From a virus: a stretch of DNA of 21,902 bases. Below are positions 1 through 6,032 of the stretch, piece after piece (positions within the stretch are counted from its first letter, which is position 1; each line of letters begins with the position of its first letter). The stretch lies in IMG/VR virus record IMGVR_UViG_3300000553_000168, positions 11,330-33,231 of that record. One strand, given 5' to 3'. The position numbers and the translations under genes are program-made. Below the pieces are notes generated by a model. It did no database searches and had not been told where the DNA came from. It worked only from the letters and a program-made list of their open reading frames with translations.

Positions 1-312
1 GTGTTTGGCAATATAGACAATATCACCAGCCACTAATACCCGACCATTACAATCCACAATTCCAACAACTTCAATTTCATTTGGCTTAAATTCTTTGATT
101 GATGGTTGATGATAATAACTTTTGTAACCACTTTCCAACATTACATTACCATTGGGAAGAATATCAATGATTCTACCATACCCTTCCCCATTATCAGGAT
201 TTAATCCAAGGGTTTTGTAATACCGATGTAATTTTAAATCGGGGTAATAATCTGTGGGTGAATCCGGAAAACTCTTGGGCACAACAATTTTTGCAAAATC
301 TTTAATTTTCAT
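1..312 (-). CDS. hypothetical protein, 3' end cut by window edge
   Basis: The ATG lies at 312 and the frame stays open to the left edge, giving 104 codons without a stop; the C-terminus is missing. The start MKIKDFAKIVVPKSF and the later part (VVGIVDCNGRVLVAGDIV) look like a small beta-rich domain with a KOW/SH3-like 'GDIV' turn, but I do not recognise the family. It follows the 314-493 gene with one base between stop and ATG, so the two are probably co-transcribed. No clear SD is visible before it. Confidence 0.7.
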   Translation of the reverse strand, partial: MKIKDFAKIVVPKSFPDSPTDYYPDLKLHRYYKTLGLNPDNGEGYGRIIDILPNGNVMLESGYKSYYHQPSIKEFKPNEIEVVGIVDCNGRVLVAGDIVYIAKH

Positions 313-313
313 G

Positions 314-493
314 TTAGTCTTTTAATTTCATACCAAGTATAGATGCTTTTGATTTACCTGTCAACCACAATTCGTATTGTTCTTGCCAATCGGGACAAAT
401 TTCAAAATGAAGTTGCTTACCATTCTTATCTGCCAGATAGAAAATGTAATTTTCCGTGTTATGACCACCCCAAAATTTTGGCTTAGTCCACAT
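314..493 (-). CDS. small hypothetical protein (59 aa)
   Basis: The protein begins MWTKPKFWGGHNTENYIFYL and ends in LKD. A TTG nine bases upstream (502) is also in frame, but the ATG at 493 is preferred because a TTGACA-N16-TATCAT promoter ends 8 bp before it, so the longer start would lie inside the promoter. Aromatic-rich and soluble in appearance; no recognised domain. The next gene on the same strand begins one base after its stop. Confidence 0.6.
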   Translation of the reverse strand: MWTKPKFWGGHNTENYIFYLADKNGKQLHFEICPDWQEQYELWLTGKSKASILGMKLKD

Positions 494-501
494 AATTATC
501 A

Positions 502-529
502 ATGATACACTTTATTATAAAAATGTCAA
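502..529 (-). promoter_or_regulatory. sigma70-like promoter for the 314-493 gene
   Basis: On the minus strand TTGACA (529-524), a 16-bp spacer and TATCAT (507-502) are followed after 8 bp by the ATG at 493. The -35 box is written inside the last codons (TTG ACA) of the 515-634 gene. Transcription should start at or next to the ATG. Confidence 0.6.
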
Positions 530-634
530 CAATTTATCTGCGGCTTTTTGAGCAGGCGTCTTATCAAAAAACTCATCAATAACATCCATACAAATTTTAT
601 TTTTGGATTTCACAACTATAGTAGTTTTTGCCAT
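515..634 (-). CDS. small hypothetical protein (39 aa)
   Basis: The frame runs from ATG at 634 to TAA at 515 and encodes a protein beginning MAKTTIVVKSKNKICMDVID and ending LLTFL. An AGGA motif lies about 8 bases before the ATG. Its start overlaps the end of the 616-792 gene by 19 bases in another frame, as in a translationally coupled operon. Its 3' end carries the -35 box of the next gene. Basic N-terminus and acidic middle; no family recognised. Confidence 0.55.
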   Translation of the reverse strand: MAKTTIVVKSKNKICMDVIDEFFDKTPAQKAADKLLTFL

Positions 635-792
635 ATTAGTATTCCTGTTGGTGATTGGTGAATGACATACCGTTGATGAGGATTATCTTTGATTAAGAGA
701 GCAGCAACTTTATAGAACATACTTTGGTTTTTCTTTCTGAACAGAGTAATAATCCATCTAAGAGATACCCGAAACAATTTAATTATGGACAT
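616..792 (-). CDS. small basic hypothetical protein (58 aa)
   Basis: Starts MSIIKLFRVSLRWIITLFRK at 792; the ATG overlaps the last codons of the 783-977 gene (ATGTCCATAA on the minus strand), a stop-start overlap that suggests coupled translation. The N-terminal third is hydrophobic and basic and could associate with a membrane. The rest (KDNPHQRYVIHQSPTGILIW) looks like ordinary coding sequence. No domain recognised. The main doubt is whether such a short overlapped frame is expressed. Confidence 0.45.
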   Translation of the reverse strand: MSIIKLFRVSLRWIITLFRKKNQSMFYKVAALLIKDNPHQRYVIHQSPTGILIWQKLL

Positions 793-977
793 TGGCACCA
801 CTTCAATTTCTTATTGCAATCAGGACAAACAGTATAGGGATTATCTTTCTTGAATTCTACCCAAGCACGATTGTCTTTGATTTCCTTTTCGTGTTCAACA
901 ATCCACTGAACAAGGTCTGCGGTTTCCTTATCGTAACTTTCCAATGGGGGAACAGGTGCAATCAGTGTATCGTTCAT
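783..977 (-). CDS. small protein with C-terminal zinc-ribbon-like cysteines (64 aa)
   Basis: The protein begins MNDTLIAPVPPLESYDKE and ends in CPDCNKKLKWCQCP, a CxxC-x6-CxC cluster that could hold one zinc ion. A longer in-frame start at 1019 is rejected because it would place a TTGACA-N16-TATTCT promoter inside the coding region; that promoter ends 7 bp before the ATG at 977. It heads a small operon with the overlapping 616-792 and 515-634 genes. Function unknown; a nucleic-acid or protein-binding adaptor is a guess from the cysteines. Confidence 0.65.
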   Translation of the reverse strand: MNDTLIAPVPPLESYDKETADLVQWIVEHEKEIKDNRAWVEFKKDNPYTVCPDCNKKLKWCQCP

Positions 978-984
978 ACCAGTA

Positions 985-1012
985 AGAATATCAAAAGTTA
1001 TAATAATGTCAA
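985..1012 (-). promoter_or_regulatory. sigma70-like promoter for the 783-977 operon
   Basis: TTGACA (1012-1007), 16-bp spacer, TATTCT (990-985), then 7 bp to the ATG. The stop codon TGA of the 1009-1206 gene lies inside the TTGACA hexamer, so gene end and promoter share bases. Confidence 0.65.
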
Positions 1013-1206
1013 CTGTCAAGTTCCAATGTCAATATATCCCCATCCATAAAATAACAACCATCATCTGAACACATCGGAGCATCCAAGTAATACCCATTGT
1101 GCCACTTATCTGGAATGCACTTGATACACTTAATAGGGCGTTCATTCCTGTAATAATAGAAGAAAACCTGTCCGACCTTAATATCAGAGAATTTAACGTA
1201 TTTCAT
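1009..1206 (-). CDS. small hypothetical protein (65 aa)
   Basis: Starts MKYVKFSDIKVGQVFFYYYR and ends TLELDS. The 'DIKVGQVFFY' opening is a small beta-barrel-like pattern seen in many short phage proteins, but I cannot assign a family. Three cysteines are scattered (CIKCIP, MCSDDGC). The ATG sits 6 bp after its own promoter, so the message should be leaderless. The terminal TGA is reused in the -35 box of the next promoter. Confidence 0.65.
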   Translation of the reverse strand: MKYVKFSDIKVGQVFFYYYRNERPIKCIKCIPDKWHNGYYLDAPMCSDDGCYFMDGDILTLELDS

Positions 1207-1212
1207 TTATAT

Positions 1213-1240
1213 AGAATACCAAAAATTATAATAATGTCAA
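1213..1240 (-). promoter_or_regulatory. sigma70-like promoter for the 1009-1206 gene
   Basis: TTGACA (1240-1235), 16-bp spacer, TATTCT (1218-1213), 6 bp to the ATG at 1206. Confidence 0.65.
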
Positions 1241-1259
1241 TGATTATTTAATTGGACGC

Positions 1260-1276
1260 GCCAAGTATTACTTGGC
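1260..1276 (-). terminator. short hairpin at the end of the lipoprotein gene
   Basis: GCCAAGT and ACTTGGC form a perfect 7-bp stem around a 3-base loop, spanning the stop codon of the 1268-1621 gene. In the direction of transcription it is followed by GCGTCC and an A/T stretch rather than a U-run, so it is at best a weak terminator or an mRNA 3'-end stabiliser. Confidence 0.4.
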
Positions 1277-1621
1277 ATACATTTCCTGATAACTTAGTGC
1301 TTCAAATTCTGCATGATATTCATGCCACTTTATTGAATCACCGTGATTTAATCGGGTTACTTTTACATCTCCGCCAAGATGAATTACATTTCCATTTTGG
1401 TCTTGAAATAACCACCCAGAACCATGTTGGTCTGATTGAACCATTACATTGTGTAGAACCCACATATCCATAATTTTACCACCACTATCATTACGAACAA
1501 TGTAATCTCCTGAATAGCTTCCAATCCATCCACCATCTGCCGCAATTTCATTTCGCCACTTGGCACATCCCGTTAGAGACAATGTCGTAATCATCAACAA
1601 TACAATTAGCATGTTCTTCAT
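1268..1621 (-). CDS. predicted phage lipoprotein (117 aa)
   Basis: The first 19 residues (MKNMLIVLLMITTLSLTGC) form a classical lipoprotein signal: basic start, hydrophobic core and a LTGC lipobox with C19 as the lipidated residue. The mature part, from AKWRNEIAADGGWIGSYSG, is soluble and beta-rich. The ATG at 1621 is preferred over an upstream in-frame ATG at 1732 because it gives the signal peptide and has an SD (AGGGG, 8 bases away) just after the stop of the 1626-2303 gene. A membrane-anchored periplasmic protein made early by a phage could exclude superinfecting phage, as known phage lipoproteins do; that role is inferred only. Confidence 0.75.
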   Translation of the reverse strand: MKNMLIVLLMITTLSLTGCAKWRNEIAADGGWIGSYSGDYIVRNDSGGKIMDMWVLHNVMVQSDQHGSGWLFQDQNGNVIHLGGDVKVTRLNHGDSIKWHEYHAEFEALSYQEMYAK

Positions 1622-1625
1622 TGTG

Positions 1626-2303
1626 TTATCCCCTGAACCGGAAAATCTTGCCATTTTGAATCTTGGATTTGAGATACCGACGAAAATCCTTGGTTCCCAA
1701 CTTATGACCTTCGATATATTTGTCATCTTCATTCAATACATTCAGTGTTCGCAATACACCATCATCATAATAAAAATGGACTTCATCAATATACATCGGC
1801 TCTGGTTCAATCTTCGTAAGAAAGATTTCATTGAATACGAGATACCTAGTTCCAAATACCGCAGGTTTTTCAACCGTAACCATTTCGGGCAATTTAACCA
1901 AATAATTGGATTTTTTCGCGAAATTAGTATCGGGGCAAATATCAGAAACATCACGGAGAATTACCCCCGTTCCATCAAACCGGCCACAACTAATCTTGAC
2001 TTTATCACCGACATTTAAATGGATTTCTTTAAGATTGAGGTTATACCATACAACAAAATCATTGAAAGTATGGATATTCTTTTCAATTTTACCATTACCT
2101 GAACGATTCCACATTTCTGACCACCAACTAAGTTGATGTCCCGTTGTAATATCAATTACTTCGATTGTATTATCGCCGATTGCTGCACCGTCAACGTCTG
2201 AGCAAACTGTGCCCCCGACCGATTTCCAAAACTTGACAATCTCACGAATGACATGTTTGTTATTATAAACGTTAAAATAGACCGCATTTGTTAGTGTTTT
2301 CAT
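1626..2303 (-). CDS. hypothetical protein, paralogue of the 2339-3001 gene (225 aa)
   Basis: Begins MKTLTNAVYFNVYNNKHVIR. It shares an overall plan with the protein of the 2339-3001 gene: an N-terminal domain (FNVYNNKHVIREIV compared with LNVFNDKAIIELIV, then a SWWS / YWWS motif), a central KOW/SH3-like stretch (LNVGDKVKI compared with FNVGERVFI) and a closely similar C-terminus (DEVHFYYDDGVLRTLNVL, then YIEGHKLGTKDFRRY). The tandem arrangement indicates gene duplication. Its own promoter ends 7 bp before the ATG. Function unknown; the YIEGHKxGTxDxRxY tail is the most conserved block and likely functional. Confidence 0.7.
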   Translation of the reverse strand: MKTLTNAVYFNVYNNKHVIREIVKFWKSVGGTVCSDVDGAAIGDNTIEVIDITTGHQLSWWSEMWNRSGNGKIEKNIHTFNDFVVWYNLNLKEIHLNVGDKVKISCGRFDGTGVILRDVSDICPDTNFAKKSNYLVKLPEMVTVEKPAVFGTRYLVFNEIFLTKIEPEPMYIDEVHFYYDDGVLRTLNVLNEDDKYIEGHKLGTKDFRRYLKSKIQNGKIFRFRG

Positions 2304-2310
2304 ATTATTG

Positions 2311-2338
2311 ATTATATCCTTTTTTGTACCGATGTCAA
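2311..2338 (-). promoter_or_regulatory. sigma70-like promoter for the 1626-2303 gene
   Basis: TTGACA (2338-2333), 16-bp spacer, consensus TATAAT (2316-2311), 7 bp to the ATG. The -35 box directly abuts the stop codon of the 2339-3001 gene. Confidence 0.7.
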
Positions 2339-3001
2339 TTACATTTTATTGGAACTGTAAATCTTACCGTTAATCTTTGACTTGGAATATTTGCGGTAAT
2401 CAGTCGTACCAACCTTATGACCTTCGATGTAATACATATCTTCCTTCAACACATTGATGTTGCGTAGTTTACCATCACTATAAGTAAAAACTACTTCATC
2501 AAGATAAACTGGGTTTGGGGAAGGTTCGTTAAGGTGCATACCATAAACCACAACCTTTTCAATAACATAATTCTTATTTGCCAATGGTTCTGACTCGTCC
2601 AATTCAACAAGAAATAGTCCGCCACTGTGATTTGTGATTTCAAGAATTGTATCAACCACACCTTCACACTGGAGATTGTTGGTAATGAACACTCGTTCAC
2701 CAACATTAAATTTGGCAGTTTTCTTCTTTTCGGGAGCAACTGTTTTCTTAATTGGAAACAAGACATTCAACACAGCATCACAGTCTGAAAACGACTTGAT
2801 ATCATATTTTAAAGAACTACCATTGTAAGGGTCAGTACTCCACCAATATACCCTGGATTCATCAATCTGGATACACCCGACATTTTTATTCGATTTCCAA
2901 TCAACCATATTGGGTGCGAGTTTCTTGCCATTCTGTAAACAACGATTGACGATTAGTTCAATTATTGCTTTATCATTAAATACATTTAATAAAATATTCA
3001 T
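2339..3001 (-). CDS. hypothetical protein, paralogue of the 1626-2303 gene (220 aa)
   Basis: Begins MNILLNVFNDKAIIELIVNR. Domain order is as in its downstream paralogue: N-terminal 'Y/FNV-N/D' domain with a YWWSTD motif (roughly residues 1-75), a KFNVGERVFITNN barrel-like segment near 97-109, and a C-terminal block (DEVVFTYSDGKLRNINVL, YIEGHKVGTTDYRKY). Sequence divergence between the copies is large, so the duplication is old. The ATG is 7 bp from a perfect TATAAT box. No function can be assigned. Confidence 0.7.
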   Translation of the reverse strand: MNILLNVFNDKAIIELIVNRCLQNGKKLAPNMVDWKSNKNVGCIQIDESRVYWWSTDPYNGSSLKYDIKSFSDCDAVLNVLFPIKKTVAPEKKKTAKFNVGERVFITNNLQCEGVVDTILEITNHSGGLFLVELDESEPLANKNYVIEKVVVYGMHLNEPSPNPVYLDEVVFTYSDGKLRNINVLKEDMYYIEGHKVGTTDYRKYSKSKINGKIYSSNKM

Positions 3002-3008
3002 ATTCTCT

Positions 3009-3036
3009 ATTATATCCTTTTAACTTAATTTGTCAA
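3009..3036 (-). promoter_or_regulatory. sigma70-like promoter for the 2339-3001 gene
   Basis: TTGACA (3036-3031), 16-bp spacer, TATAAT (3014-3009), 7 bp to the ATG at 3001. Confidence 0.7.
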
Positions 3037-3043
3037 CTATTAT

Positions 3044-3244
3044 TTATGTTCCCCTTGGACTAATATGTGTAACACCAGTTTTGTTTTCAATGATTTCAAA
3101 CGACCAATCGGCAGGTAATGTATCTTCATATGCCATCAATACCAATCCAAGTGCTTCGGATTCGGTGTCAGCAATAACGACACAATCATAATCCTGATAG
3201 GTGCCATATTCCCAAAATTGATTAAAACGTCCGTGGTAAATCAT
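3044..3244 (-). CDS. small hypothetical protein (66 aa)
   Basis: Starts MIYHGRFNQFWEYGTYQDYD and ends HISPRGT. It follows the kinase gene with 2 bases between stop and start, so it is the second gene of that transcript. Acidic and aromatic-rich; no known domain seen. Its close coupling to the polynucleotide kinase could mean a shared pathway, but compact packing is general here. Confidence 0.6.
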   Translation of the reverse strand: MIYHGRFNQFWEYGTYQDYDCVVIADTESEALGLVLMAYEDTLPADWSFEIIENKTGVTHISPRGT

Positions 3245-3246
3245 AA

Positions 3247-3693
3247 CTAGTGTCTCACAATTTTAACATCTGCTTCGGGGTTCGGAATGGTCATATTATC
3301 AACTTGACGTTTGATAATATCATCAGGAACCTGCCTTGAACGCAATTTCTGTCGGTCAATCAACGTTTGCAATGGAACCTGAAATACATGCCACTCAATC
3401 TCTGCGTTAAATTGTTTTGCAAGCTTGTTAATTAATTCTCTGTTTTTTTCATTATATGCGGTTGCGTCCCAACATACGGACTGTCCATTTCTCAAATGTT
3501 GAATCAGTTCTTGGGTTGCAATCCTAAACACTTCTGCATTTTTTGTTTGGTCGCCTTCTCCAGTTCCAATTCTTGCTCGTATTGTGTCAGGACATACAAT
3601 AGGAAGGTTGTTTTCCTTGGCAAATTTATTAATGAATGTGCTTTTACCTGACCCACTTGCCCCGCATGTGCTATAAATAGTCAATTTGTTCAT
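3247..3693 (-). CDS. polynucleotide-kinase-like P-loop kinase (148 aa)
   Basis: The protein starts MNKLTIYSTCGASGSGKST: a Walker A loop (GASGSGKST, residues 11-19) on a strand. It then shows a DTIRARIG motif like the substrate-binding DDYRQ of T4 Pnk, a DATAYNEKNR segment matching Pnk's SDTNLNPERR, and an arginine lid (RQKLRSRQVPDDIIKRQ). T4 Pnk has about 300 residues with a C-terminal phosphatase; this protein has only the kinase domain. An ATG at 3717 is rejected because the promoter (TTGACT-N16-TATTAT) ends 7 bp before 3693. With the RNA ligase at 6029-7117 it could repair cleaved tRNA as in T4; phosphorylation of RNA 5' ends is inferred from the family. Confidence 0.75.
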   Translation of the reverse strand: MNKLTIYSTCGASGSGKSTFINKFAKENNLPIVCPDTIRARIGTGEGDQTKNAEVFRIATQELIQHLRNGQSVCWDATAYNEKNRELINKLAKQFNAEIEWHVFQVPLQTLIDRQKLRSRQVPDDIIKRQVDNMTIPNPEADVKIVRH

Positions 3694-3700
3694 TAACAAT

Positions 3701-3728
3701 ATAATAACACATTTCACACAATAGTCAA
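3701..3728 (-). promoter_or_regulatory. sigma70-like promoter for the kinase operon
   Basis: TTGACT (3728-3723), 16-bp spacer, TATTAT (3706-3701), 7 bp to the kinase ATG. It decides the start codon of that gene. Confidence 0.65.
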
Positions 3729-3759
3729 TATTTATTTCACTTTTTATTCTTTCACTTAA

Positions 3760-3767
3760 TACTTATA
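3760..3767 (+). promoter_or_regulatory. possible late-type promoter box before the solo MGRKK gene
   Basis: TACTTATA lies 20 bp before the ATG, the same distance as the TATTTATT box of the second HNH cassette. The following bases (GTATGGAGAACA) contain the SD and resemble the leaders of the two HNH cassettes. A better match to the box, TATTTATT, lies further upstream at 3729-3736. Confidence 0.35.
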
Positions 3768-3787
3768 TGTATGGAGAACAACACATT

Positions 3788-3937
3788 ATGGGAAGAAAAA
3801 AGTTACACCGAACAATCGAAGAAATCCGAGAGCAGTGGAACAATCGTTCAAAACGATACTACTACAAAAACAAAAAGGCGTGCAATGAAAAATCAATGGA
3901 AAGATACTGGAAAAATAAGCGGCATCTACATTCTTAG
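3788..3937 (+). CDS. solo MGRKK-family small basic protein (49 aa)
   Basis: The protein begins MGRKKLHRTIEEIREQWNNR, continues with a RYYYKNKKA segment and ends in KRHLHS. It is clearly related to the small ORFs opening the two HNH cassettes in this window (5204-5347 and 12385-12239). The shared features are MGRKK at the start, an IEEI or TEEE segment, (R/K)YYxKN, and a later (R/K)Y. The GRKK start recalls an AT-hook-like DNA contact. An SD (GGAGA) lies upstream. Unlike its relatives there is no HNH frame after it: where they have an overlapping second ATG (121 bases in), it has ACTGG. It is probably the remnant of an HNH cassette on the opposite strand to its neighbours. Confidence 0.65.
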   Translation: MGRKKLHRTIEEIREQWNNRSKRYYYKNKKACNEKSMERYWKNKRHLHS

Positions 3938-3965
3938 ATACTACTATATTTTATAAATACATCAA

Positions 3966-4403
3966 TTAGAAAGTTAGCTCACCTTTATAAATCTGCCAAA
4001 TAAAATCATAAGCAGACCGAACATCTTTTTTTTCTTTACGATGATGTGCCCAATCAAAAATATCTTCTACAAAAAGCAAAGTCCCTGAATTTCCATAAAG
4101 ACCTGTGCCGAATCGGTAATTATATGCAGTTTTTTTGGGATATTTTGTCTTAATCCACGCTTTACTCATAAATCCAACAGTTCCATTCCAAATTAAAGGA
4201 GCAAACATACTACGTGGGTAATATGGGGGATTTTTTTCACGAGATAATTGCCGAGCCTTCTCTTTTAAGTCTCCAATTGAAACAAATGTGACTTCTGCTG
4301 GATTCCAATCTGAGTATTCGGTAGCCTTGGCAGATTCCCAATAATCCAACGTCCCATCTTGTGTCATTTCAACAAACGGAAGGTGTGTCAATTCAAGTTT
4401 CAT
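3966..4403 (-). CDS. hypothetical protein (145 aa)
   Basis: Begins MKLELTHLPFVEMTQDGTLD and ends FIWQIYKGELTF. Rich in Trp, Tyr and Pro; the middle (PPYYPRSMFAPLIWNGTVGF) looks like a folded enzyme-like core, but I recognise no motif. It has its own promoter, with only 4 bp between the -10 box and the ATG, the shortest gap of the set. It converges on the solo MGRKK gene, 28 bases beyond its stop. Confidence 0.65.
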   Translation of the reverse strand: MKLELTHLPFVEMTQDGTLDYWESAKATEYSDWNPAEVTFVSIGDLKEKARQLSREKNPPYYPRSMFAPLIWNGTVGFMSKAWIKTKYPKKTAYNYRFGTGLYGNSGTLLFVEDIFDWAHHRKEKKDVRSAYDFIWQIYKGELTF

Positions 4404-4407
4404 TGTA

Positions 4408-4435
4408 ATAATACCACTTTTTATAATGGTGTCAA
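4408..4435 (-). promoter_or_regulatory. sigma70-like promoter for the 3966-4403 gene
   Basis: TTGACA (4435-4430), 16-bp spacer, TATTAT (4413-4408), 4 bp to the ATG. The TGA stop of the 4432-4656 gene lies within TTGACA. Confidence 0.6.
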
Positions 4436-4656
4436 CTATTAAATTGTTGTTTTATGAGTTTTCCAACTTCATCCAATAGAATAACGGGAATCCACCCAGA
4501 ACTAAATTTTCGAGCACTTATAACAATACCGTTGATAATTCTGCCATCAACAAAATATCCATAATGAAGAACATCCCCTCTGTTCTCAATCTTGGAAATT
4601 TCAAAAACATAACCTTGATATTCTACAACATTACCTTTTTCAAATTTGTGTTTCAT
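4432..4656 (-). CDS. small hypothetical protein (74 aa)
   Basis: Begins MKHKFEKGNVVEYQGYVFEI. The opening 'FEKGNVVEYQGYVFEISKI' is typical of a small SH3-like or KOW-like beta barrel; the end (LLDEVGKLIKQQFNS) is helical. No function can be named. Its stop codon TGA is shared with the -35 box of the following promoter. Its own promoter ends 6 bp before the ATG. Confidence 0.65.
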   Translation of the reverse strand: MKHKFEKGNVVEYQGYVFEISKIENRGDVLHYGYFVDGRIINGIVISARKFSSGWIPVILLDEVGKLIKQQFNS

Positions 4657-4662
4657 TCGTTT

Positions 4663-4690
4663 ATATTACACTATTTTATAAATTAGTCAA
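4663..4690 (-). promoter_or_regulatory. sigma70-like promoter for the 4432-4656 gene
   Basis: TTGACT (4690-4685), 16-bp spacer, TAATAT (4668-4663), 6 bp to the ATG. The -35 box overlaps the last codons of the 4683-4856 gene. Confidence 0.55.
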
Positions 4691-4856
4691 GGTCAATTAT
4701 CGTGTCAGCGAACTGCTGTAGCAATGCGTCATTATAGATTAATTCCATATCACGCAATTCATCGTAGGTTAATGGCGTATCTGTATCTTCCCAGTAAAAA
4801 CAAAAGAACCCACTATAATCTTTATGACAAATCACTCGTTTGGCAATTGGTAACAT
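4683..4856 (-). CDS. small acidic hypothetical protein (57 aa)
   Basis: The frame runs from ATG at 4856 to TAA at 4683. The protein starts MLPIAKRVICHKDYSGFFCF and ends DTIIDLD; the C-terminal half is strongly acidic (WEDTDTPLTYDELRDMEL). It follows the 4865-5098 gene by 8 bases and has no promoter of its own, so the two share a transcript. No SD is evident. Family not recognised. Confidence 0.55.
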   Translation of the reverse strand: MLPIAKRVICHKDYSGFFCFYWEDTDTPLTYDELRDMELIYNDALLQQFADTIIDLD

Positions 4857-4864
4857 ATAATTAA

Positions 4865-5098
4865 TTATCGGTTACTAGGATAACCACTATCAACGAAGTA
4901 TTGCTTCATTTCATTAAGGAAATTCTCAAAGGAATCTCTGCTTGTCCAGTAAAAACTAGGTCCATCCCACCTATCATCAACCGGCCCAGTGATTGTCCAC
5001 ATCGAATCACTTCCATCTTCAACAAAACAAATGTGAAACTCAAAGTGCTCAGCAATTTGCTTGATTACCGGATTCAATATCGTAGCTGGATTGTCCAT
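4865..5098 (-). CDS. small hypothetical protein (77 aa)
   Basis: Begins MDNPATILNPVIKQIAEHFE and ends SGYPSNR. The pattern of a helix, a CFVEDGSDSMWTITGP hairpin and a helix (SFENFLNEMKQYFVD) suggests a compact alpha/beta fold, but no family is recognised. Promoter immediately upstream (7 bp), message predicted leaderless. First gene of a two-gene unit with 4683-4856. Confidence 0.65.
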   Translation of the reverse strand: MDNPATILNPVIKQIAEHFEFHICFVEDGSDSMWTITGPVDDRWDGPSFYWTSRDSFENFLNEMKQYFVDSGYPSNR

Positions 5099-5105
5099 AC
5101 CTTAA

Positions 5106-5133
5106 ATAATACCACTTTTATATTAAATGTCAA
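5106..5133 (-). promoter_or_regulatory. sigma70-like promoter for the 4865-5098 operon
   Basis: TTGACA (5133-5128), 16-bp spacer, TATTAT (5111-5106), 7 bp to the ATG. Confidence 0.65.
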
Positions 5134-5178
5134 TCTATAATTTATTAATCTTTTTTGTGTTTTTATTGTGCTTGATAC

Positions 5179-5186
5179 TATTTATT
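5179..5186 (+). promoter_or_regulatory. candidate late promoter of the first HNH cassette
   Basis: TATTTATT, inside the inverted repeat ATACTA...TAGTAT, lies 17 bp before the first ATG of the cassette, followed by the SD AAGGA. The second HNH cassette has the same ACTATTTATTAG block. The role is inferred from repeated placement and the gp55-like sigma gene in the window. Confidence 0.45.
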
Positions 5187-5203
5187 AGTATAAGGAAATT
5201 ATT

Positions 5204-5347
5204 ATGGGACGAAAGAAAAAATATATCACGGAAGAAGAAAGAATACAAGCAAAAAATGCAAGACGAATGAAATATTATTGGAAAAACTGCAAGTCAGAAA
5301 AGAAGAAAAACTTGGAGAGATATTATGCAAATAAAGAAAAATATTGA
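5204..5347 (+). CDS. MGRKK-family small basic protein, first gene of HNH cassette 1 (47 aa)
   Basis: Begins MGRKKKYITEEERIQAKNAR and ends RYYANKEKY. It belongs to the family of three small basic proteins in this window and resembles the N-terminal part of single-chain phage HNH proteins. The next ATG (5325) is in the +1 frame and lies inside its last codons, with an SD-like GGAGA six bases before it, so translation of the endonuclease is probably coupled to it. The same 121-base ATG-to-ATG distance occurs in the second cassette. Likely a DNA-binding or regulatory partner of the endonuclease, or a split-off domain of it; both are inferences. Confidence 0.65.
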   Translation: MGRKKKYITEEERIQAKNARRMKYYWKNCKSEKKKNLERYYANKEKY

Positions 5348-6032
5348 AGATATGACAGATTTAGAATTGTTGGATGATACTATTAAATTGTTGAAATTAA
5401 AACTGAGAAATAAGAGGAATTATGAAAAAAACAAAAAACAAAGATTGGCATATGCCAAGGAAAAATATAGTGAAAATAAACAACAATTAAAACGATATTA
5501 TAAAATTAAGGATACAGATGAATACAAAACAAAAACGAAAAAATATAATACAGAATATCATCAATTAAATAAAATTCGTCAGAATGAAAGAAGTCGAGAG
5601 TATAGAAAAAATAATGTTATCAAAGTGACTAAAAAAATTAAAATGTGGAAGAAAAGAAATCCGGGTTACTATAAAAAATATTATAAATCTGCAAATCTTT
5701 ATAGAAATAATAAAAAGAAAAGTGACATTGGATATAAATTAGGACTTGCGTTGCGTAACAGATTATATTGTGCCTTAAAAAATCAACAAAAACGAGGGTC
5801 TGCTGTTAAGGATTTGGGGTGTTCAGTAGAAGAACTTAAAATATACATTGAGTCAAAATTTCAACCGGAAATGACTTGGGAAAATTGGGAAATTAACGGG
5901 TGGCACATAGACCATATTACTCCGTTAGCATGGTTTAATCTTGAAGATAGAAATCAGTTTTTAGTGGCGTGTCATTATACCAATCTTCAACCTATGTGGG
6001 CAGATAATAATTGGAGGAAATCTAAAAATTAA
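5325..6032 (+). CDS. HNH homing endonuclease (235 aa)
   Basis: The C-terminal nuclease is clear: GWHIDHITPL (residues 192-201, with H194, D196 and H197) followed by ACHYTNLQPMWADNNWRKS (215-233), the usual phage HNH layout with N228 and a closing basic tail. Residues 1-150 are very basic, Tyr/Lys-rich and repetitive, a probable DNA-binding arm resembling the upstream MGRKK protein. The family makes site-specific DNA breaks that spread its own gene. The gene faces against its neighbours, and its TAA overlaps the stop codon of the RNA ligase gene on the other strand, consistent with insertion as a mobile cassette. Confidence 0.85.
   Translation: MQIKKNIEDMTDLELLDDTIKLLKLKLRNKRNYEKNKKQRLAYAKEKYSENKQQLKRYYKIKDTDEYKTKTKKYNTEYHQLNKIRQNERSREYRKNNVIKVTKKIKMWKKRNPGYYKKYYKSANLYRNNKKKSDIGYKLGLALRNRLYCALKNQQKRGSAVKDLGCSVEELKIYIESKFQPEMTWENWEINGWHIDHITPLAWFNLEDRNQFLVACHYTNLQPMWADNNWRKSKN

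Noticed and set aside
977-1019. A longer start for the 783-977 gene.
   Set aside because: These bases are the promoter (TTGACA-N16-TATTCT); the hydrophobic 14-residue extension is translated promoter sequence.
1560-2018. A 152-codon plus-strand frame opposite the 1626-2303 gene.
   Set aside because: It is antisense to a gene with a paralogue, a promoter and conserved motifs; its composition is unlike a soluble protein.
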